Shown piece by piece: positions 23,219-35,600 of a DNA stretch of 41,186 bases. Numbering within the stretch: the stretch's first letter is position 1; every line of letters begins with the position of its first letter. The position numbers were made by a program, and so were the translations under genes. Source of the stretch: Actinomadura geliboluensis (GTDB lineage: Bacteria > Actinomycetota > Actinomycetes > Streptosporangiales > Streptosporangiaceae); NCBI RefSeq assembly GCF_005889745.1, contig NZ_VCKZ01000022.1, positions 1 through 41,186 on the forward strand. The letters run 5' to 3'. The notes under the pieces are model-generated. The model was not told where the DNA came from. It did not search any database and saw nothing but the letters and a program-made list of their open reading frames with translations.

Positions 23219-26200
23219 TCAGAGGAGTTCGCCGTCCTTCGTCCTCCTGCGCAGGGCCGGCCTGCTGGACCGGGCGAGGTCCTGCCACATGCCGGACAGC
23301 CCGGTCACGGTGCGCGCCACGAACAGCGTGCGGATGGACACCTCCTGGTTCAGCTCGTCCCGGATCAGGGCGGCGAGCCTGATCGCGCGCAGCGAGTTGC
23401 CGCCGAGGTCGAAGAAGTCGTCGTCGACGCCGACCCGCTCCAGCTCGAGCGCCTCGGCGAAGGCCCTGGCCAGGGCCTCCTCGACGGCGTTGCGCGGTGC
23501 GCGGTACTTCCCCTCGCCGGACGCGGGCTCGGGAAGCGACGCCCTGTCCACCCAGCCGCCCGCTGTCGCCGGGAGGCGGTCCACGACCAGGAACGCCGAC
23601 GGCATGAGGGACTCCGGCAGCCGTCCCGCGGCGAACCTGCGCAGCTCCTCCTCGGAGAGGCCGGCCTGCGGCGCCAGCGGGACCGCGTACGCCACGAGCC
23701 GCCGCTGCCCCGAGCCGTCCTCGCGGACGGCCACCGCCGCCCTCGCCAGGCCGGGGTAGTCGGCCAGGACCGCCTCCACCTCGGCCGGTTCGACGGGGAC
23801 GCCGCGGATCCGCGCGCGGGCGCCGACCCGGCCCAGGTGTTCGAGGCGGCCGTCGGCGCCCCACCGCGCCCGGTCCCCGGTCCGGTGCATGACGGCGCCG
23901 GGCGGGCCGAACGGGCAGGGCACGAAGCGCTCGGCGGTCGTCCCCGGCCGGCCGTGGAGGCCGCGCGCCACGCCGGGCCCGGCCGCGTACAGCTCTCCGG
24001 CCACGCCGGCGGGGACGGGTGCAAGGCCCGGCCCCAGGACGTAGAGGGAGGTGTTGTCCATGGGGCGGCCGATCAGCGTCATGCCGAGCGACGGCTCGCC
24101 GGCCGGGAGGCGGTGGCACGCGGCGAAGCCGCCCGTCTCCCCCGGTCCGTGGCCGTGGACGATCGCCAGCTCCGGGCACGCGTCCCGCACCCGCCGCAGC
24201 GCGGCGGCGGACACGCGGTCGCCGCAGGTCCACACCTCGCGCATCCCGGCGAGGCCGTCGGGGCGCTCCGCGGCGATCGACGCGAGCAGGTCCGCGGGCG
24301 ACCACATCACCGAGATCTCGTGCGCGGCCCGCACGGCGGCGAGCGCGTCGAGGTCCAGCTCTCCCGGCGGGGCCACGACCACCCGCCCGCCGTTGAGGAG
24401 CGGCGCCCAGACTTCGAGGGCGAACGCGTCGAAGGTGTGCGGCGCGTGCCACAGCACGGTGCCGGCGCCGCCGTCCCGCCACCGGCGGTCCATCGCGAAC
24501 CGCTCCATGTTCCGGTGCGTCAGGGCGACCTCCGCCGCGCCGGTCGAACCGTGCGTGACGGCCAGGAGGTTGTCCGGGCGGACGGCTCGCGCGCCATCGG
24601 CGGTGTCCGAGTCGAGGTCGCCGAAGAGGATCGTCGGGACGTCCAGGTCGGCGGGCGGCGCCTCGCTCGTGAGGAGCACCTGCGCCGACCCGCCGAGAAC
24701 CGACGCGATGTGCTCCGCCGGGGACGCGGGGTCGACGGGCAGGTAGGCTCCGCCCGCCTTCGCCACGCCCAGCAGGGCGACGACCAGGTCCGCCGAGCGG
24801 GGCATCGCCACCGCCACGACCGTCTCGGCCCCGACGCCCCGGTGGCGCAGCGCCCCGGCCAGGCGGCTCGACCGCTCGTCCAGCTCGCGGTACGAGAGCG
24901 CGCCGTCCCCGGACACCACCGCAGCGGCGTCGGGGGTCCGCGCCGCCTGGCGGGCGAACAGCTCCGGGACGGTCAGGCCGGGCAGCGGGGCGTCCGTGTC
25001 GTTCGGCGCGGCCAGCACCCGGTCCCGGTCGGCGCCGCTCACCACGTCCAGCGCGCCGACGGGCAGCTTCGGGTCGGCGGCCGCGGCCCGGACGTACGCG
25101 ACGAGGTCGGCGCCGATGAGGCGCAGCTCCGCCGCGGTGTACAGGCCGGCGGGGGCGTCGAGCCGGAAGTACAGGTCGCTTCCGTCGGTCCCGTCGGTGC
25201 AGACGCTGATCGACAGCTCGTCGAAGACCCCGTTCGTGCCGCCGGTGTAGCGCGCCGGGCCGCCGCCGAAATCGAGTTCGCCCGTGAAGTCGACGACGTT
25301 CATGACGGCGCCGAAGCCGCCGCGGCCGCTGAGGACGGTCCCGCTCGCGCGCTGGATGTCGGAGTAGTGGCAGGCGGCCCGGCCGAAGACCTCGTACGTC
25401 TCGTCGAGCACCGCCTCGGCGGTCTCGGCGAAGGTCGCGGTGAGCGGGACCCGCACGCGGATCGGCACCACGTTCACCGCCAGCCCGGGCGTCCTGCCCG
25501 CGGCCCCGGTCCGGTTGCCCATCGCCACCGAGAGGAGGAACTCCGGGTGGTCGCAGCGGTGCCGGAGGAACACCGCCGCGCCGGCGGTCAGCAACGACGA
25601 CGTCCAGACGCCCATGGACTCGGCGGCCTCGCCCCACGCGTCCGCCTCGGCGCGGGGGACGGCCACCGTCCGGCTCACCATGCCGAGGGCGCCGGCCAGC
25701 TCCGACCAGCGGTCGGCGGGACTCCACGGTCCGGGTTCCGCGTCCGGGTCCGGCACGGCGAGGCGCGGCACCTGTGCGGGCGGGGGCGCGTCCTTCAGGT
25801 AGTCGCGCCAGAACTCCATGTCGTCGGTGAACCGCTGGGAGGCGAGGTACTCCGACGCCTCGGCCGCGTACGACTCGGCGTCCCAGGGGTGGGGCGGTTC
25901 GCTCACCTCCGCGCCGCGCGCCAGCGCCGTGTACACCTCGGCGAGGCGCCGCGACAGCAGGCCGCCCACGCCGTAGCCGTCCGAGATGAGGTGGTGGTAG
26001 GCGAGGACCACCAGGAAGCGGGCCTGCGCGAGCCTGACCACGCCCAGCCGGAACAGCAGGTCCCGCTCCAGGTCGAACGGCTGCGCCAGCATGCCGGACA
26101 GCGCCTCGCGCGCCGCCCGGTCGGGTTCGTCCTCGCCGCCGGCGTCCAGGAAGAACGGCCGCCACTCCCCCAGGCCGCGCGGCACGATGCGCAGGTCGCC

Positions 26201-26395
26201 GTCGCCGTTGTCGACGAAGTTGACGCGCAGCACCTCCGCTTCCTCCATCACGCGCAGGAATGCGGATTCCATGAGGGCGACGTCCAGTTCGCCGTCCACC
26301 TCCCACATGGACAGGGCGTGGTTGAGCGTGTCGGGCATCATTTTCTGCGCCAGCCACAACCCTTTATGCGCAGCCGACGCATCGAACGAGCGCAT
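23219..26395 (-). CDS. Nonribosomal peptide synthetase module, C-A-PCP with degenerate A domain
   Basis: This 1058-residue single-module NRPS has a condensation domain (~1-440) with intact HHLISDG (134-140), an adenylation domain (~475-955) and a PCP (~965-1040) with the pantetheine Ser at 1001 (LGGNSL). The A domain lacks the conserved Lys at both usual sites: core A3 reads THGSTGAAEV (614-623), and core A10 has Trp948 where NGK has its catalytic Lys. The A7 Asp (RTGD) and A5 Glu (HGPGET) are kept. The specificity pocket reads about D-A-L-W-W-C-G-G-F, matching no code I know. ATG 26395 sits nine bases after GGGGAG; ATGs at 26401 and 26449 are alternatives. There is no TE or E domain. It follows the KS-AT-ACP gene and should accept its acyl chain; the amino acid may be loaded in trans. 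Confidence 0.93.
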   Translation of the reverse strand: MRSFDASAAHKGLWLAQKMMPDTLNHALSMWEVDGELDVALMESAFLRVMEEAEVLRVNFVDNGDGDLRIVPRGLGEWRPFFLDAGGEDEPDRAAREALSGMLAQPFDLERDLLFRLGVVRLAQARFLVVLAYHHLISDGYGVGGLLSRRLAEVYTALARGAEVSEPPHPWDAESYAAEASEYLASQRFTDDMEFWRDYLKDAPPPAQVPRLAVPDPDAEPGPWSPADRWSELAGALGMVSRTVAVPRAEADAWGEAAESMGVWTSSLLTAGAAVFLRHRCDHPEFLLSVAMGNRTGAAGRTPGLAVNVVPIRVRVPLTATFAETAEAVLDETYEVFGRAACHYSDIQRASGTVLSGRGGFGAVMNVVDFTGELDFGGGPARYTGGTNGVFDELSISVCTDGTDGSDLYFRLDAPAGLYTAAELRLIGADLVAYVRAAAADPKLPVGALDVVSGADRDRVLAAPNDTDAPLPGLTVPELFARQAARTPDAAAVVSGDGALSYRELDERSSRLAGALRHRGVGAETVVAVAMPRSADLVVALLGVAKAGGAYLPVDPASPAEHIASVLGGSAQVLLTSEAPPADLDVPTILFGDLDSDTADGARAVRPDNLLAVTHGSTGAAEVALTHRNMERFAMDRRWRDGGAGTVLWHAPHTFDAFALEVWAPLLNGGRVVVAPPGELDLDALAAVRAAHEISVMWSPADLLASIAAERPDGLAGMREVWTCGDRVSAAALRRVRDACPELAIVHGHGPGETGGFAACHRLPAGEPSLGMTLIGRPMDNTSLYVLGPGLAPVPAGVAGELYAAGPGVARGLHGRPGTTAERFVPCPFGPPGAVMHRTGDRARWGADGRLEHLGRVGARARIRGVPVEPAEVEAVLADYPGLARAAVAVREDGSGQRRLVAYAVPLAPQAGLSEEELRRFAAGRLPESLMPSAFLVVDRLPATAGGWVDRASLPEPASGEGKYRAPRNAVEEALARAFAEALELERVGVDDDFFDLGGNSLRAIRLAALIRDELNQEVSIRTLFVARTVTGLSGMWQDLARSSRPALRRRTKDGELL

Positions 26396-26533
26396 GGACA
26401 TCAACTCCCCAACAATGGGACCGCGAACCGGAGCGAACCACCAATTCATATCCACTTTCACGGACGTGGATCGGCCGGTCAACACGATGCCGGCGCCGGG
26501 CGTGCGGTGTCCCGCCGGCGGGACACCGCGGGG

Positions 26534-29500
26534 TCAGGCGGGACGGCGGTCGAGCATCACGGCCGCGATGTGCCCGGCGATCAGCCGCGGTGACGGGTGC
26601 CGCAGCACCAGCGTCGGCTTCAGCCTGACCCCCGTCGAGGCGGCCAGGCGCCTGCTCAGGTCCATCGCCAGCAGCGAGTCGAAGCCGAGGTCCTTGAACT
26701 CCCGGTCGGGGTCGACGCTCTCGCCGGGGGCATGCCCGAGGACGGTGGCGATCTTCTCCAGGACGTGGTCCAGGACGAGCGCCTCCGCGACGCCCTCGGG
26801 GAGGGCCGCGACCCTCTCGGGCAGCGGGGTGACCTGCTCGTCCTCTTCGGCCGGCGCGTCCGCGGGGATCTCCATCGCCACCGCCGTGTGCGAGGAGTTC
26901 AGCCAGTAGCGCCGCCGTTGGAACGCGTAGGTCGGGAGGTCGGTCCGCCTGCGCGTCCCGAACAGGGCGGCCCAGTCCACGGTCCCGCCCCGCACGTACA
27001 GCTGGGCCAGCGAGTCGGCCATGGCCTCGACCTCCCCGCGGTCGCGGCGGGACGACGACAGGACGACCGCGCTGTCCACCTCGTCGACCATTTCCTGCAC
27101 CGGAACGGTCAGGACGGGGTGCGGGCTCATCTCGATGAAGACGCGGTAACCGTCGTCGGCCAGCCTGCGGACGGACGATTCGAAGAGCACCTTTTCACGG
27201 AGGTTGGTGTACCAGTAGTCGCCGTCCAGCTCGACGGTGTCGATGACCTCACCGTACAGGGTCGAATAGAAAGGCAGTTCCGACGTTCGAGGCCGCACAT
27301 CAGCAAGCGGCCCGACCACTTGTTCGCGAACCCGGGCCACCTCGGGGGAATGGGAGGCGTAATCGACCGATATCCGCCTGGCCCGGACACCTTCGGCGTT
27401 CATCTTCTCAAGGAATTCGTCGAGGGCATCCAGCGCTCCGGACACCACCACCGAGCGGGGCCCGTTGACGGCGGCGAGGCCCAGCCGGCCGCTCCACGGG
27501 GCGAGCTGCTCCGCCACGGCGTCCGCGGACTCCACGACCGACGCCATCCCGCCGTGGCCCGCGAGGTCCACCAGCGCCCTGCTGCGGAGCGCGACCACCT
27601 TGGCGGCGTCCCGCAGCGACAGCGCGCCGCAGACGTGGGCGGCGGCGATCTCACCTTGGCTGTGCCCCACCACCGCGGCCGGTTCCACGCCCCATGACCG
27701 CCACAGGGCGGCCATGGACACCATCACCGAGAACAGCGCGGGCTGGACCACGTCCACCCGTTCCAGGGGCGGCGCCCCGGCCTCGCCCCGGATCACGGCG
27801 AGCAGCGACCAGCCGACCCATTCGTCGAGCGCGGCCGCGCACTCGTCGAGGGCGCGCGCGAAGACGGGGTAGGCGTCGTACAGCCGCCGGCCCATGCCGG
27901 CCCACTGCGAGCCTTGGCCCGGGAACATGAAGACGACTCCCCCGAGTTCCCCGGCGACACCGCGGACCACCCCGGCGGGCTCCGCGCCCTCGCTCAGCGA
28001 GGCGAGGCCGCTCAGCAGCTCGTCGCGATCGCGGCCCAGCACGACCGCGCGGTGGGCGAACGCCGACCGGCTCGACACCAGCGACCAGCCGATGTCCGCG
28101 GCGTCCGCCTGCGCACCGGCTGGGGAGGTGACGAAATCGCGGAGCGCGGCCGCCTGCCGTGCCAGCGCCGCCGGGTTCTTTCCCGACACCGCCCACGGCA
28201 CCAGTCCACCGGCGAGGGCCGGGCCCGGGATGGGCTCGGCCGCCTTGCCCGTCGGCGGCGCCTCTTCCAGGATCACGTGCGCGTTGGTGCCACTGAACCC
28301 GAACGACGACACCCCGGCTCTGCGCGGACCGTCGCCCCGCTCCCATTCGCGCCCGTCCACCAGCAGTTCCACCGCGCCGCAGGACCAGTCCACGTGCCGC
28401 GAAGGCGCGTCCAGGTGCAGGGTCTTCGGCAGGTAGCCGTGGCGCAGAGCCATCACGGCCTTGATGACACCGGCGACCCCGGCGGCGGCCTGGGCGTGGC
28501 CGAGGTTCGACTTCAGGGACCCCAGCCAGAGCGGCCTGTCCTCGGCCCGACCCTGGCCGTACGTCATCAGCAGGGCGTGGGCCTCGATGGGGTCGCCCAG
28601 CACCGTCCCGGTGCCGTGGGCCTCGACCAGGTCCACCTCGGACGCCGCGATCCCCGCGTCCGCCAGCGCCTTGCGGATCACCTCCTCCTGGGCGCGGCCG
28701 CTGGGCGCGGTCAGCCCGTTGCTGGCCCCGTCCTGGTTCACCGCCGAACCGCGCAGGACGGCCAGTACCGGGTGGCCGTTGCGTTGGGCGTCCGACAGCC
28801 GCTCCAGCAGCAGCACGCCGACGCCCTCGGACCAGCCGGTCCCGTCGGCGGCGTCCGCGAACGCCTTGCACCGGCCGTCGGGCGCCAGGCCGCGCTGCCG
28901 GGAGAACTCCACGAACACGGCGGGGGTGGTCATCACCGCCGCCCCGCCCGCCAGCGCGAGCGAGCACTCCCCGGACCGCAGCGACCGCACCGCCAGGTGC
29001 AGGGCCACCAGCGACGACGAGCACGCCGTGTCCACGGTCATCGCCGGGCCGGTCAGCCCGAGCTGGTACGCGACCCGGCCGGACGCGACGCTCAGCGCGC
29101 TCCCGAGCGACAGGTGGCCCTCCAGCTCGTGCTGGTCCACCTCCAGGAAGCGCAGCCCGTACTCGGGGGAGCTCACCCCGGAGAAGACGCCGGCGCCGGT
29201 GCCGCGCACGTCGGCGGGGACGATTCCCGCCCGTTCGAAGACCTCCCACGACGCCTCCAGCAGCAGGCGCTGCTGCGGGTCCATCGCGAGCGCCTCCCGC
29301 GGACTGATGCCGAAGAACTCGGCGTCGAAGTCCGCCACGCCGGCGAGGAAGCCCCCGTGCCGGGTGCTGGAGGTGCCGAGCGCGCCGGGGTCCTCGTCGA
29401 ACACGTCCCGCCAGCCCCGGTCCCGGGGGAACTCCTCCACCAGGTCCCGGCCGCCGCGGACCGCCTCCCACAGCCCCTCGGGCGTCGACACGCCGCCGGG

Positions 29501-29662
29501 GAAGCGGCACGCCATCGCCACCACGGCGATCGGCTCGCCGCGCCCGGCCTTCAGGTCCTCGTTCTCCCGCCGGAGGCGGTCCCGCTCCTCCAGCAGGGCG
29601 CGGAGCGCCCGCTCGACCCGGTCCGCGCCGTCCGCCGGCGTCCGGTCCGCGGCATCGTCCAT
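26534..29662 (-). CDS. Type I polyketide synthase, KS-AT-ACP
   Basis: This 1042-residue module extends the chain without reduction, leaving a beta-ketone. Residues ~12-40 form a charged coiled-coil docking helix. The KS (~43-470) has C214 in DTACSSS, the His of EAHGTGT and KSNLGH. The AT (~577-880) carries RVDVVQ, GHSQGE (S668) and YASH (768-771), together indicating methylmalonyl-CoA. The ACP Ser is 996 (LGFDSL). No docking tail follows the ACP, and the next line member is the C-A-PCP protein 138 bases downstream. The start lies one base after the preceding stop, with AAGGGGAAG as ribosome site. This is probably the last PKS module before amide bond formation. Confidence 0.95.
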   Translation of the reverse strand: MDDAADRTPADGADRVERALRALLEERDRLRRENEDLKAGRGEPIAVVAMACRFPGGVSTPEGLWEAVRGGRDLVEEFPRDRGWRDVFDEDPGALGTSSTRHGGFLAGVADFDAEFFGISPREALAMDPQQRLLLEASWEVFERAGIVPADVRGTGAGVFSGVSSPEYGLRFLEVDQHELEGHLSLGSALSVASGRVAYQLGLTGPAMTVDTACSSSLVALHLAVRSLRSGECSLALAGGAAVMTTPAVFVEFSRQRGLAPDGRCKAFADAADGTGWSEGVGVLLLERLSDAQRNGHPVLAVLRGSAVNQDGASNGLTAPSGRAQEEVIRKALADAGIAASEVDLVEAHGTGTVLGDPIEAHALLMTYGQGRAEDRPLWLGSLKSNLGHAQAAAGVAGVIKAVMALRHGYLPKTLHLDAPSRHVDWSCGAVELLVDGREWERGDGPRRAGVSSFGFSGTNAHVILEEAPPTGKAAEPIPGPALAGGLVPWAVSGKNPAALARQAAALRDFVTSPAGAQADAADIGWSLVSSRSAFAHRAVVLGRDRDELLSGLASLSEGAEPAGVVRGVAGELGGVVFMFPGQGSQWAGMGRRLYDAYPVFARALDECAAALDEWVGWSLLAVIRGEAGAPPLERVDVVQPALFSVMVSMAALWRSWGVEPAAVVGHSQGEIAAAHVCGALSLRDAAKVVALRSRALVDLAGHGGMASVVESADAVAEQLAPWSGRLGLAAVNGPRSVVVSGALDALDEFLEKMNAEGVRARRISVDYASHSPEVARVREQVVGPLADVRPRTSELPFYSTLYGEVIDTVELDGDYWYTNLREKVLFESSVRRLADDGYRVFIEMSPHPVLTVPVQEMVDEVDSAVVLSSSRRDRGEVEAMADSLAQLYVRGGTVDWAALFGTRRRTDLPTYAFQRRRYWLNSSHTAVAMEIPADAPAEEDEQVTPLPERVAALPEGVAEALVLDHVLEKIATVLGHAPGESVDPDREFKDLGFDSLLAMDLSRRLAASTGVRLKPTLVLRHPSPRLIAGHIAAVMLDRRPA

Positions 29663-29663
29663 G

Positions 29664-32600
29664 TCACTTCCCCTTCTCGTCCAGCGCCAGATCGAGGAGC
29701 CCTTCCAGGTCCAGGTCCGCGAGTCCGCCCGCGCGCGCGTCCGGGCCCGGTGCCCGCTCGCCGGCCTCCGCGCCGCCGGACGGTCCCGCGCCGGGCGCGG
29801 CGGAGGCGGGGCGCAGCAGGCCGAGGATGTGCCGGCCCAGCTCGCGGGGCGTCGGGTAGCTGAACACGAGGGTGGACGGGAGGCGCAGCCCGGTCGAGGA
29901 CGCGACGCGGTTGCACAGCTCGACGGAGGTCAGCGAGTCGAACCCGAGGTGGGTGAACGCCCGGTCCGCGTCGACGCTCGTGCCGGAGGTGTGGCCGAGC
30001 ACGATGGCGGTCTGCTCGCGGACCCAGTCGAGGAGGGCCGCCTCCGCCTCGCCGTCCGCCAGTGCGGCCAGCCGGGCGGTCAGGCCGCGCGGGCCGTCGC
30101 CGCTCTGGCCCGTCCGGCCGCGGGACGGGCGGCCGCCGTGGACCAGGTCGCGCAGGACGGGAGGCAGCTCGCCGCGGGCCGCGCTGCGCAGCGCGCCGAG
30201 GTCCACCCGGGCCGGGATGAGCAGGGGCCCGCCGTGGTCGCACGCCGCGTCGAACAGCGCCAGCGCCTCGGACGCGGGCATCTCGACGGCGCCCAGCCGC
30301 CGCAGGCGTGCGAGGCGGGCCTCGTCCAAGCCGGCGGTCATGCCGCCGCGCCGCTCCCACCAGCCCCAGCTCAGCGAGGCGCCGGCCAGGCCGGACGCCC
30401 TGCGCCGCGCCGCCAGGCCGTCCAGGAAGGTGTTGGCCGCGGCGTAGTTCGCCTGGCCGCCCGCCCCGAGCGCGCCCGCGAGGGCGGAGAACAGGATGAA
30501 CGCCGACAGAGCGTGGCCCCTGGTCAGCTCGTGCAGGTTGATCGCGCCGCCGACCTTGGCGCGCAGCACGTGGTCGACGTCCTCGGCGGTCAGCGACTCG
30601 ACCGTGCCGTCCGCGACCGCGCCCGCCGCGTGGACGACCGCCGTGAGCGGATACCGCGCCGGCATGTCCGCGATCAGATCGGCGACGGCGGCCCGGTCCG
30701 CGACGTCGCAGGCCACGACCGTGACGGCCGCGCCCGCCGCCTCCAGGTCCGCGACGAGCTCGCGGACGCCGCCGGCCGCCGTCCCCCGGCGGCTCGCGAG
30801 CACCAGGCTCCGCACGCCGTGCTCGGCGGCGAGGTGCCGGGCGACGAGCGAGCCCACTCCCCCGGTCCCGCCCGTGACCAGCACGGTCCCGCCGCCGAAG
30901 CCGCCGCCCACGTCGAGGACCAGCTTGCCGACGTGGCGGCCCTGACTCATCTCGCGGAACGCCTTGCGCGCGTCGCGGACGTCCCGGACCGAGACCGGGT
31001 TGAGGCGCAGGCTCCCGGCGGCGAACAGGTCCATGACCGCGCGGGTCATCTCCTGGAGCAGCTCGGGGCCCGCCGATCCGTAGACGTCGAAGGCGCGGTA
31101 GTCGACGCCGGGGTGGTCGGCCGCCACGCGCCGGGGATCGCGGATGTCGGTCTTGCCCATTTCGAGGAAGTGCCCGCCCTCGGGGAGCAGCCGGAGGGAG
31201 GCGTCGACGAACGCGTGCGCGAGGGAGTTGAGGACGACGTCCACCCCGCGCCCGCCCGTGGCCTCCAGGAACGCGTCCGCGAACGCCAGGTCCCGCGACG
31301 ACGCCAGGTGCTCGTCGTCCAGTCCCAGGGCGCGCAGGGCGGGCCACTTGGCCGGGCTCGCGGTCGCGTAGACCTCGGCCCCGGCGTGCTGCGCCAGTTG
31401 GACGGCGGCCATCCCGACGCCGCTCGCCGCGGCGTGGATGAGGATCCGCCGCCCCTTCTGGAGCTTGATCACGTGGAAGAGCGCGTAGTAGGCGGTCAGG
31501 AAGGCGGTCGGCACGGACGCCGCCTCGGCGTGGCTCCAGTTGTCGGGGAAGGGCGTGAGCAGACGGTGGTCCGCCACCGCGACCCGGCCGAAGGCGCCGT
31601 GGAGCGCGCCCGTCACGCGGTCGCCCGGTGCCAGCCCGGTGACGTCGTCCGCGACGTCCAGGACCACCCCGGCGCCCTCGCTTCCGATCTCGGCGTCGAA
31701 GGCCGTTCTGTCCACCAGTCCGAGGGCGATCGTGACGTCCCGGAAGTTGAGCCCCGCGGCGTGCACCGCGACGCGGACCTGGCCGCTCGCCAGGGGCGCC
31801 TCCACCTCCGGGCAGGGAACCCAGGTCAGGTTCTCCAGCGTCCCCCTGTCCGGGATGCCCAGCCGGTGCGCGCCGGCCGCCGGAGCCGCGAGCCGGTGGT
31901 CCGGGAGCGAGGCCGGCGCCATGCGCGGCACGAGGTGCGCGCCGCCGCGCAGGGCCAGCTGGTCCTCACCGATGGCCGGGACGCCCGGGAGAAGCGCGAA
32001 GGACGCCTCCTCGTCGTCGACGTCCACCAGCCGGAACCTGCCGGGGTGCTCGGCCTGGGCGGACCGGACCAGGCCCCACACGGACGCGCCGGGGAGGCTC
32101 TCGACGCGCTCCCCGCTCCCGGTGCCGACGGCGAGGCGGGTGAGGAACACCAGCGTGGATCCGCCGAACCGCTCCTCGGCGAGGAACCGCCGGATCCAGC
32201 CGAGCACGCGCGTGTCCGCGTCTGCGACCTCGGTGAGCACGTCCGGGCCGGCGGTGAGGAGGTCGTCCAGGCAGAGGACGAGGTGCCGGACGGGCTCGGC
32301 CGCGAGGGCGTCGTCCATGGACTCGTGGAGCGGGACGTTCTCGTCGCTCGCCCCGACGAGCCGGGCGGCCAGGCCGTCCTTCGCTCCGAGAACCCCCCAC
32401 CGCCCGTGCCGGGTGTCCCCCTCGCCACGCTGGAGCGGCCGCCATCGCAGCTCGTACAGCGATCGTTCGTGGGCGGCCCGTGCCGAGCGCAGCTGCTCGG
32501 CGCCCGCCGGCCGGAACGTCAGGGCGGCGACGCGCGCGGCCTCCCGGCCCTGCTCGTCGGCGATCACCACGGACACGGCGCCCTCGCCCGCCGGGGTGAT

Positions 32601-35600
32601 CCTGACCCGCGCGGTGCTGCCGCACTCCCGGATCGGTTCCACCCCGGCCCACGAGAACGGCATCCAGCCCCGGCCGCCGTCCGGGTCGACGGCGCCGCTG
32701 ACCGCCACCGCGTGCAGCGCCGCGTCGATCAGCGCCGGGTGCAGCGCGTATCCGCTGCTCGGCGGGCCGCCGTCCGCCGGTTCGGGCAGCGTCGCCAGGA
32801 CGTGGAGGTCGTCGCCGTGCCACCACACTTCGCGCAGCCCGCGGAACGCGGGGCCGTAGTCGAACCCCGTGTCCGCGAGGTTCTCGTAGAGACCGCCGAC
32901 GTCGACGCGCACCGCCCCGGCGGGCGGCCACGCAGCGGGTGGCGGGGCGTCGTCCGGCGGCGCGGCGGCCGTCGGTGCCAGGCGGCCCGTGGCGTGCCGG
33001 GTCCAGCCGCCCATCGTCGGGCTGTCGCCAGCGGGGCGGGAGTACACCTCCAGGGTGCGGTGCTGCGTCTCGTCCGCCGCCCCGGCCACGACCCGTACCT
33101 GCACGTCGCCCTCGTCGGGGACGATCAGGGGGACCTCCAGGGAGAGTTCCTCGATCGCGGGGCATCCCACGGCGTCGCCCACCGACAGCGCCAGGTCCAG
33201 GTAGGCCGTGGCCGGTACGACGACCGCGCCGAACACGGCGTGGTCGGCCAGCCAGTCATGGGCCTCCAGCGACCACCTGCCCGTGAACACCACCTCGCCG
33301 GTGCCGGGATGGTCCACCATCGCGCCGAGCAGCGGGTGCCCCGGGGCCGCGAGACCGGCGGACGCCGTGTCCGCCGGACCGGTGGCCGCCGAGGCGTCCA
33401 GCCAGTACCGCTCCCTCTCGAACGCGTACGTCGGGAGGTCCACCCGGCGGCGCGCGCCGAACAGCGCGTCCCAGTCCACGGCGCCGCCCCCGGCGTGCAG
33501 CCGGGCCAGCGCGGTGATCAGCGCCTCCACCGCCCCCCGGTCCCGCCGCGACGCCGACAGGACGAGCGCGTCGTCCACGCCCGCGGTGTCAAAGGACTCC
33601 TTGGTGATGCTCGCGAGCGTCGATCCCGGGCCCAGTTCGAGGAAGACGCGCGCGCCGGCCGCGCGGGCGTGCTCCACCGCGTCGTGGAAGCGCACGGGTT
33701 CGCGGACGTGCCGCACCCAGTGCTCGGCGGACGCCAGCTCCCGGGGCTCGGCCGCGCGGCCCAGCCGGGTCGAGACGACTGGGATCGCCATCTCGCCCGC
33801 AGGCAAATCGCCGATCGCCCCAGCGAACTCGTCCAGGATCGGGTCCATCAGCGGCGAGTGGAACGCGTGGTCGACGTCGAGCGGCTTCACCGCCGTGCCC
33901 CCGGCGGCAAGCCGCTCCTTGAGGTCGCGCACTTCGTCGCGGAGGCCCGAGACGACGACCGACTCCGGACCGTTGACGGCGGCGAGGCCGACGCGCTCGT
34001 ACTCGCCGAGCACGGAGAGGACGTCGGTCTCCGAGGCGCGGACGGCCAGCATGGCGCCGCGCTCGCCGACCGTCTGCATGACCCGGCCGCGAGCGGCCGC
34101 GAGCCTCGTCGCGGAGTCCAGGTCGAGGACTCCGGAAACGTGCGCAGCCGCGATCTCGCCCACGGAGTGCCCGATCAGATAGTCCGGGCACGGCACGTAC
34201 CGCGTCAGGAGCCGGTAGAGGGCGACCTGCAGCGCGAACAATGCGGGCTGCGCGACGTCGGTCCGCTCGCGGTCCGCGGGATCATCGGCGAGCAGCAGGG
34301 GCCGGAGGGCGAAGGGCAGGTGCGCGTCGAAGTGCCCGCAGGTCTCGTCGAGGCTCTCCGCGAAGGCGGGGAACGCCTCGTACAGCCGTCCCGCCGCGCC
34401 CGCCCACCGCGCCCCCTGCCCCGGGAACATGAACGCGGAGTCACCGGGCTTTCCTGCGATGCCGCGCAGCACAGTGGCGGACTCGCCGCCTTCGCTCAAC
34501 GCAGCCAGCCCGCTGAGCAGCTCGTCCCGGTCGCGTCCCAGCACCACCGCGCGATGTTCGAGCCGCGCCCTTCCCGAGACCAGCGACCAGCCGGTGTCCG
34601 CGAGGTCCAGGCCCGGGTCGGCGGCGGCGAAATCGCGGAGCCTCTCCGCCTGCGCCCGCAGCGCCTTCTCCGAACGCGCCGACACGGCCCACGGCACCAG
34701 CCCGCCCGGAAGGGGTCCGGCGGCGGGCTCGGCCTCCGCCGCCTCCTCCTCGGGCGCCTGCTCGATGATCACGTGCGCGTTGGTGCCGCTCACACCGAAC
34801 GACGACACCCCGGCCCGGCGCGGCCGGTCGCCGGTCTCCGGCCACGGCCGCGCCTCCGCGAGCGGCTCCACCGCGCCCGCCGACCAGTCCACGTGCCGGG
34901 TCGGCTCGTCCATGTGCAGCGTCTTGGGCAGGACGCCGTGCCGCATGGCCATGACCATCTTGATGACACCGGCCGCACCCGCCGCGCACTGCGGGTGGCC
35001 GAGGTTGGACTTCACCGCCCCCACCCACAGCGGCCGGTCCCGGGGCCGGTCCCCGCCGTAGACGGCGATCAGCGCCTGCGCCTCGATCGGGTCGCCCAGC
35101 GCGGTGCCCGTGCCGTGCGCCTCGACGGCGTCCACCTGGTCGCCCGCCAGCCGCGCGTCCGCCAGGGCCTGCCGGATGACGCGCTGCTGGGAGGGGCCGT
35201 TCGGCGCGGTCAGGCCGTTGGACGCGCCGTCCTGGTTGACCGCCGAACCGCGAACGACCGCCAGCACCCGGTGGCCGTTCCGCCGCGCGTCGGAGAGGCG
35301 TTCCAGGAGCAGCAGGCCCGCGCCCTCGCCCCAGGCCGTGCCGTCGGCGGCGGACGCGAACGGTTTGCAGCGGCCGTCCGGGGCCAGCCCGCGCTGCCGG
35401 CTGAACTCGATGAACGCGCCCGGCTGCGCCATGACCGTCACGCCGCCCGCCAGCGCCAGCGAGCACTCGCCGCCGCGCAGCGCCCGGACCGCCAGGTGCA
35501 GGGTCACCAGCGACGACGAGCACGCCGTGTCGACCGTGACGGCCGGCCCTTCGAACCCCCACACGTAGGAGATGCGCCCGGAGGCGACCGCGGTCGAGGT

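Noticed and set aside
23159..26593. Plus-strand open frame of more than 1100 codons opposite the NRPS gene
   Set aside because: The minus-strand frame shows clear C, A and PCP domains; the opposite frame shows only compositional bias.
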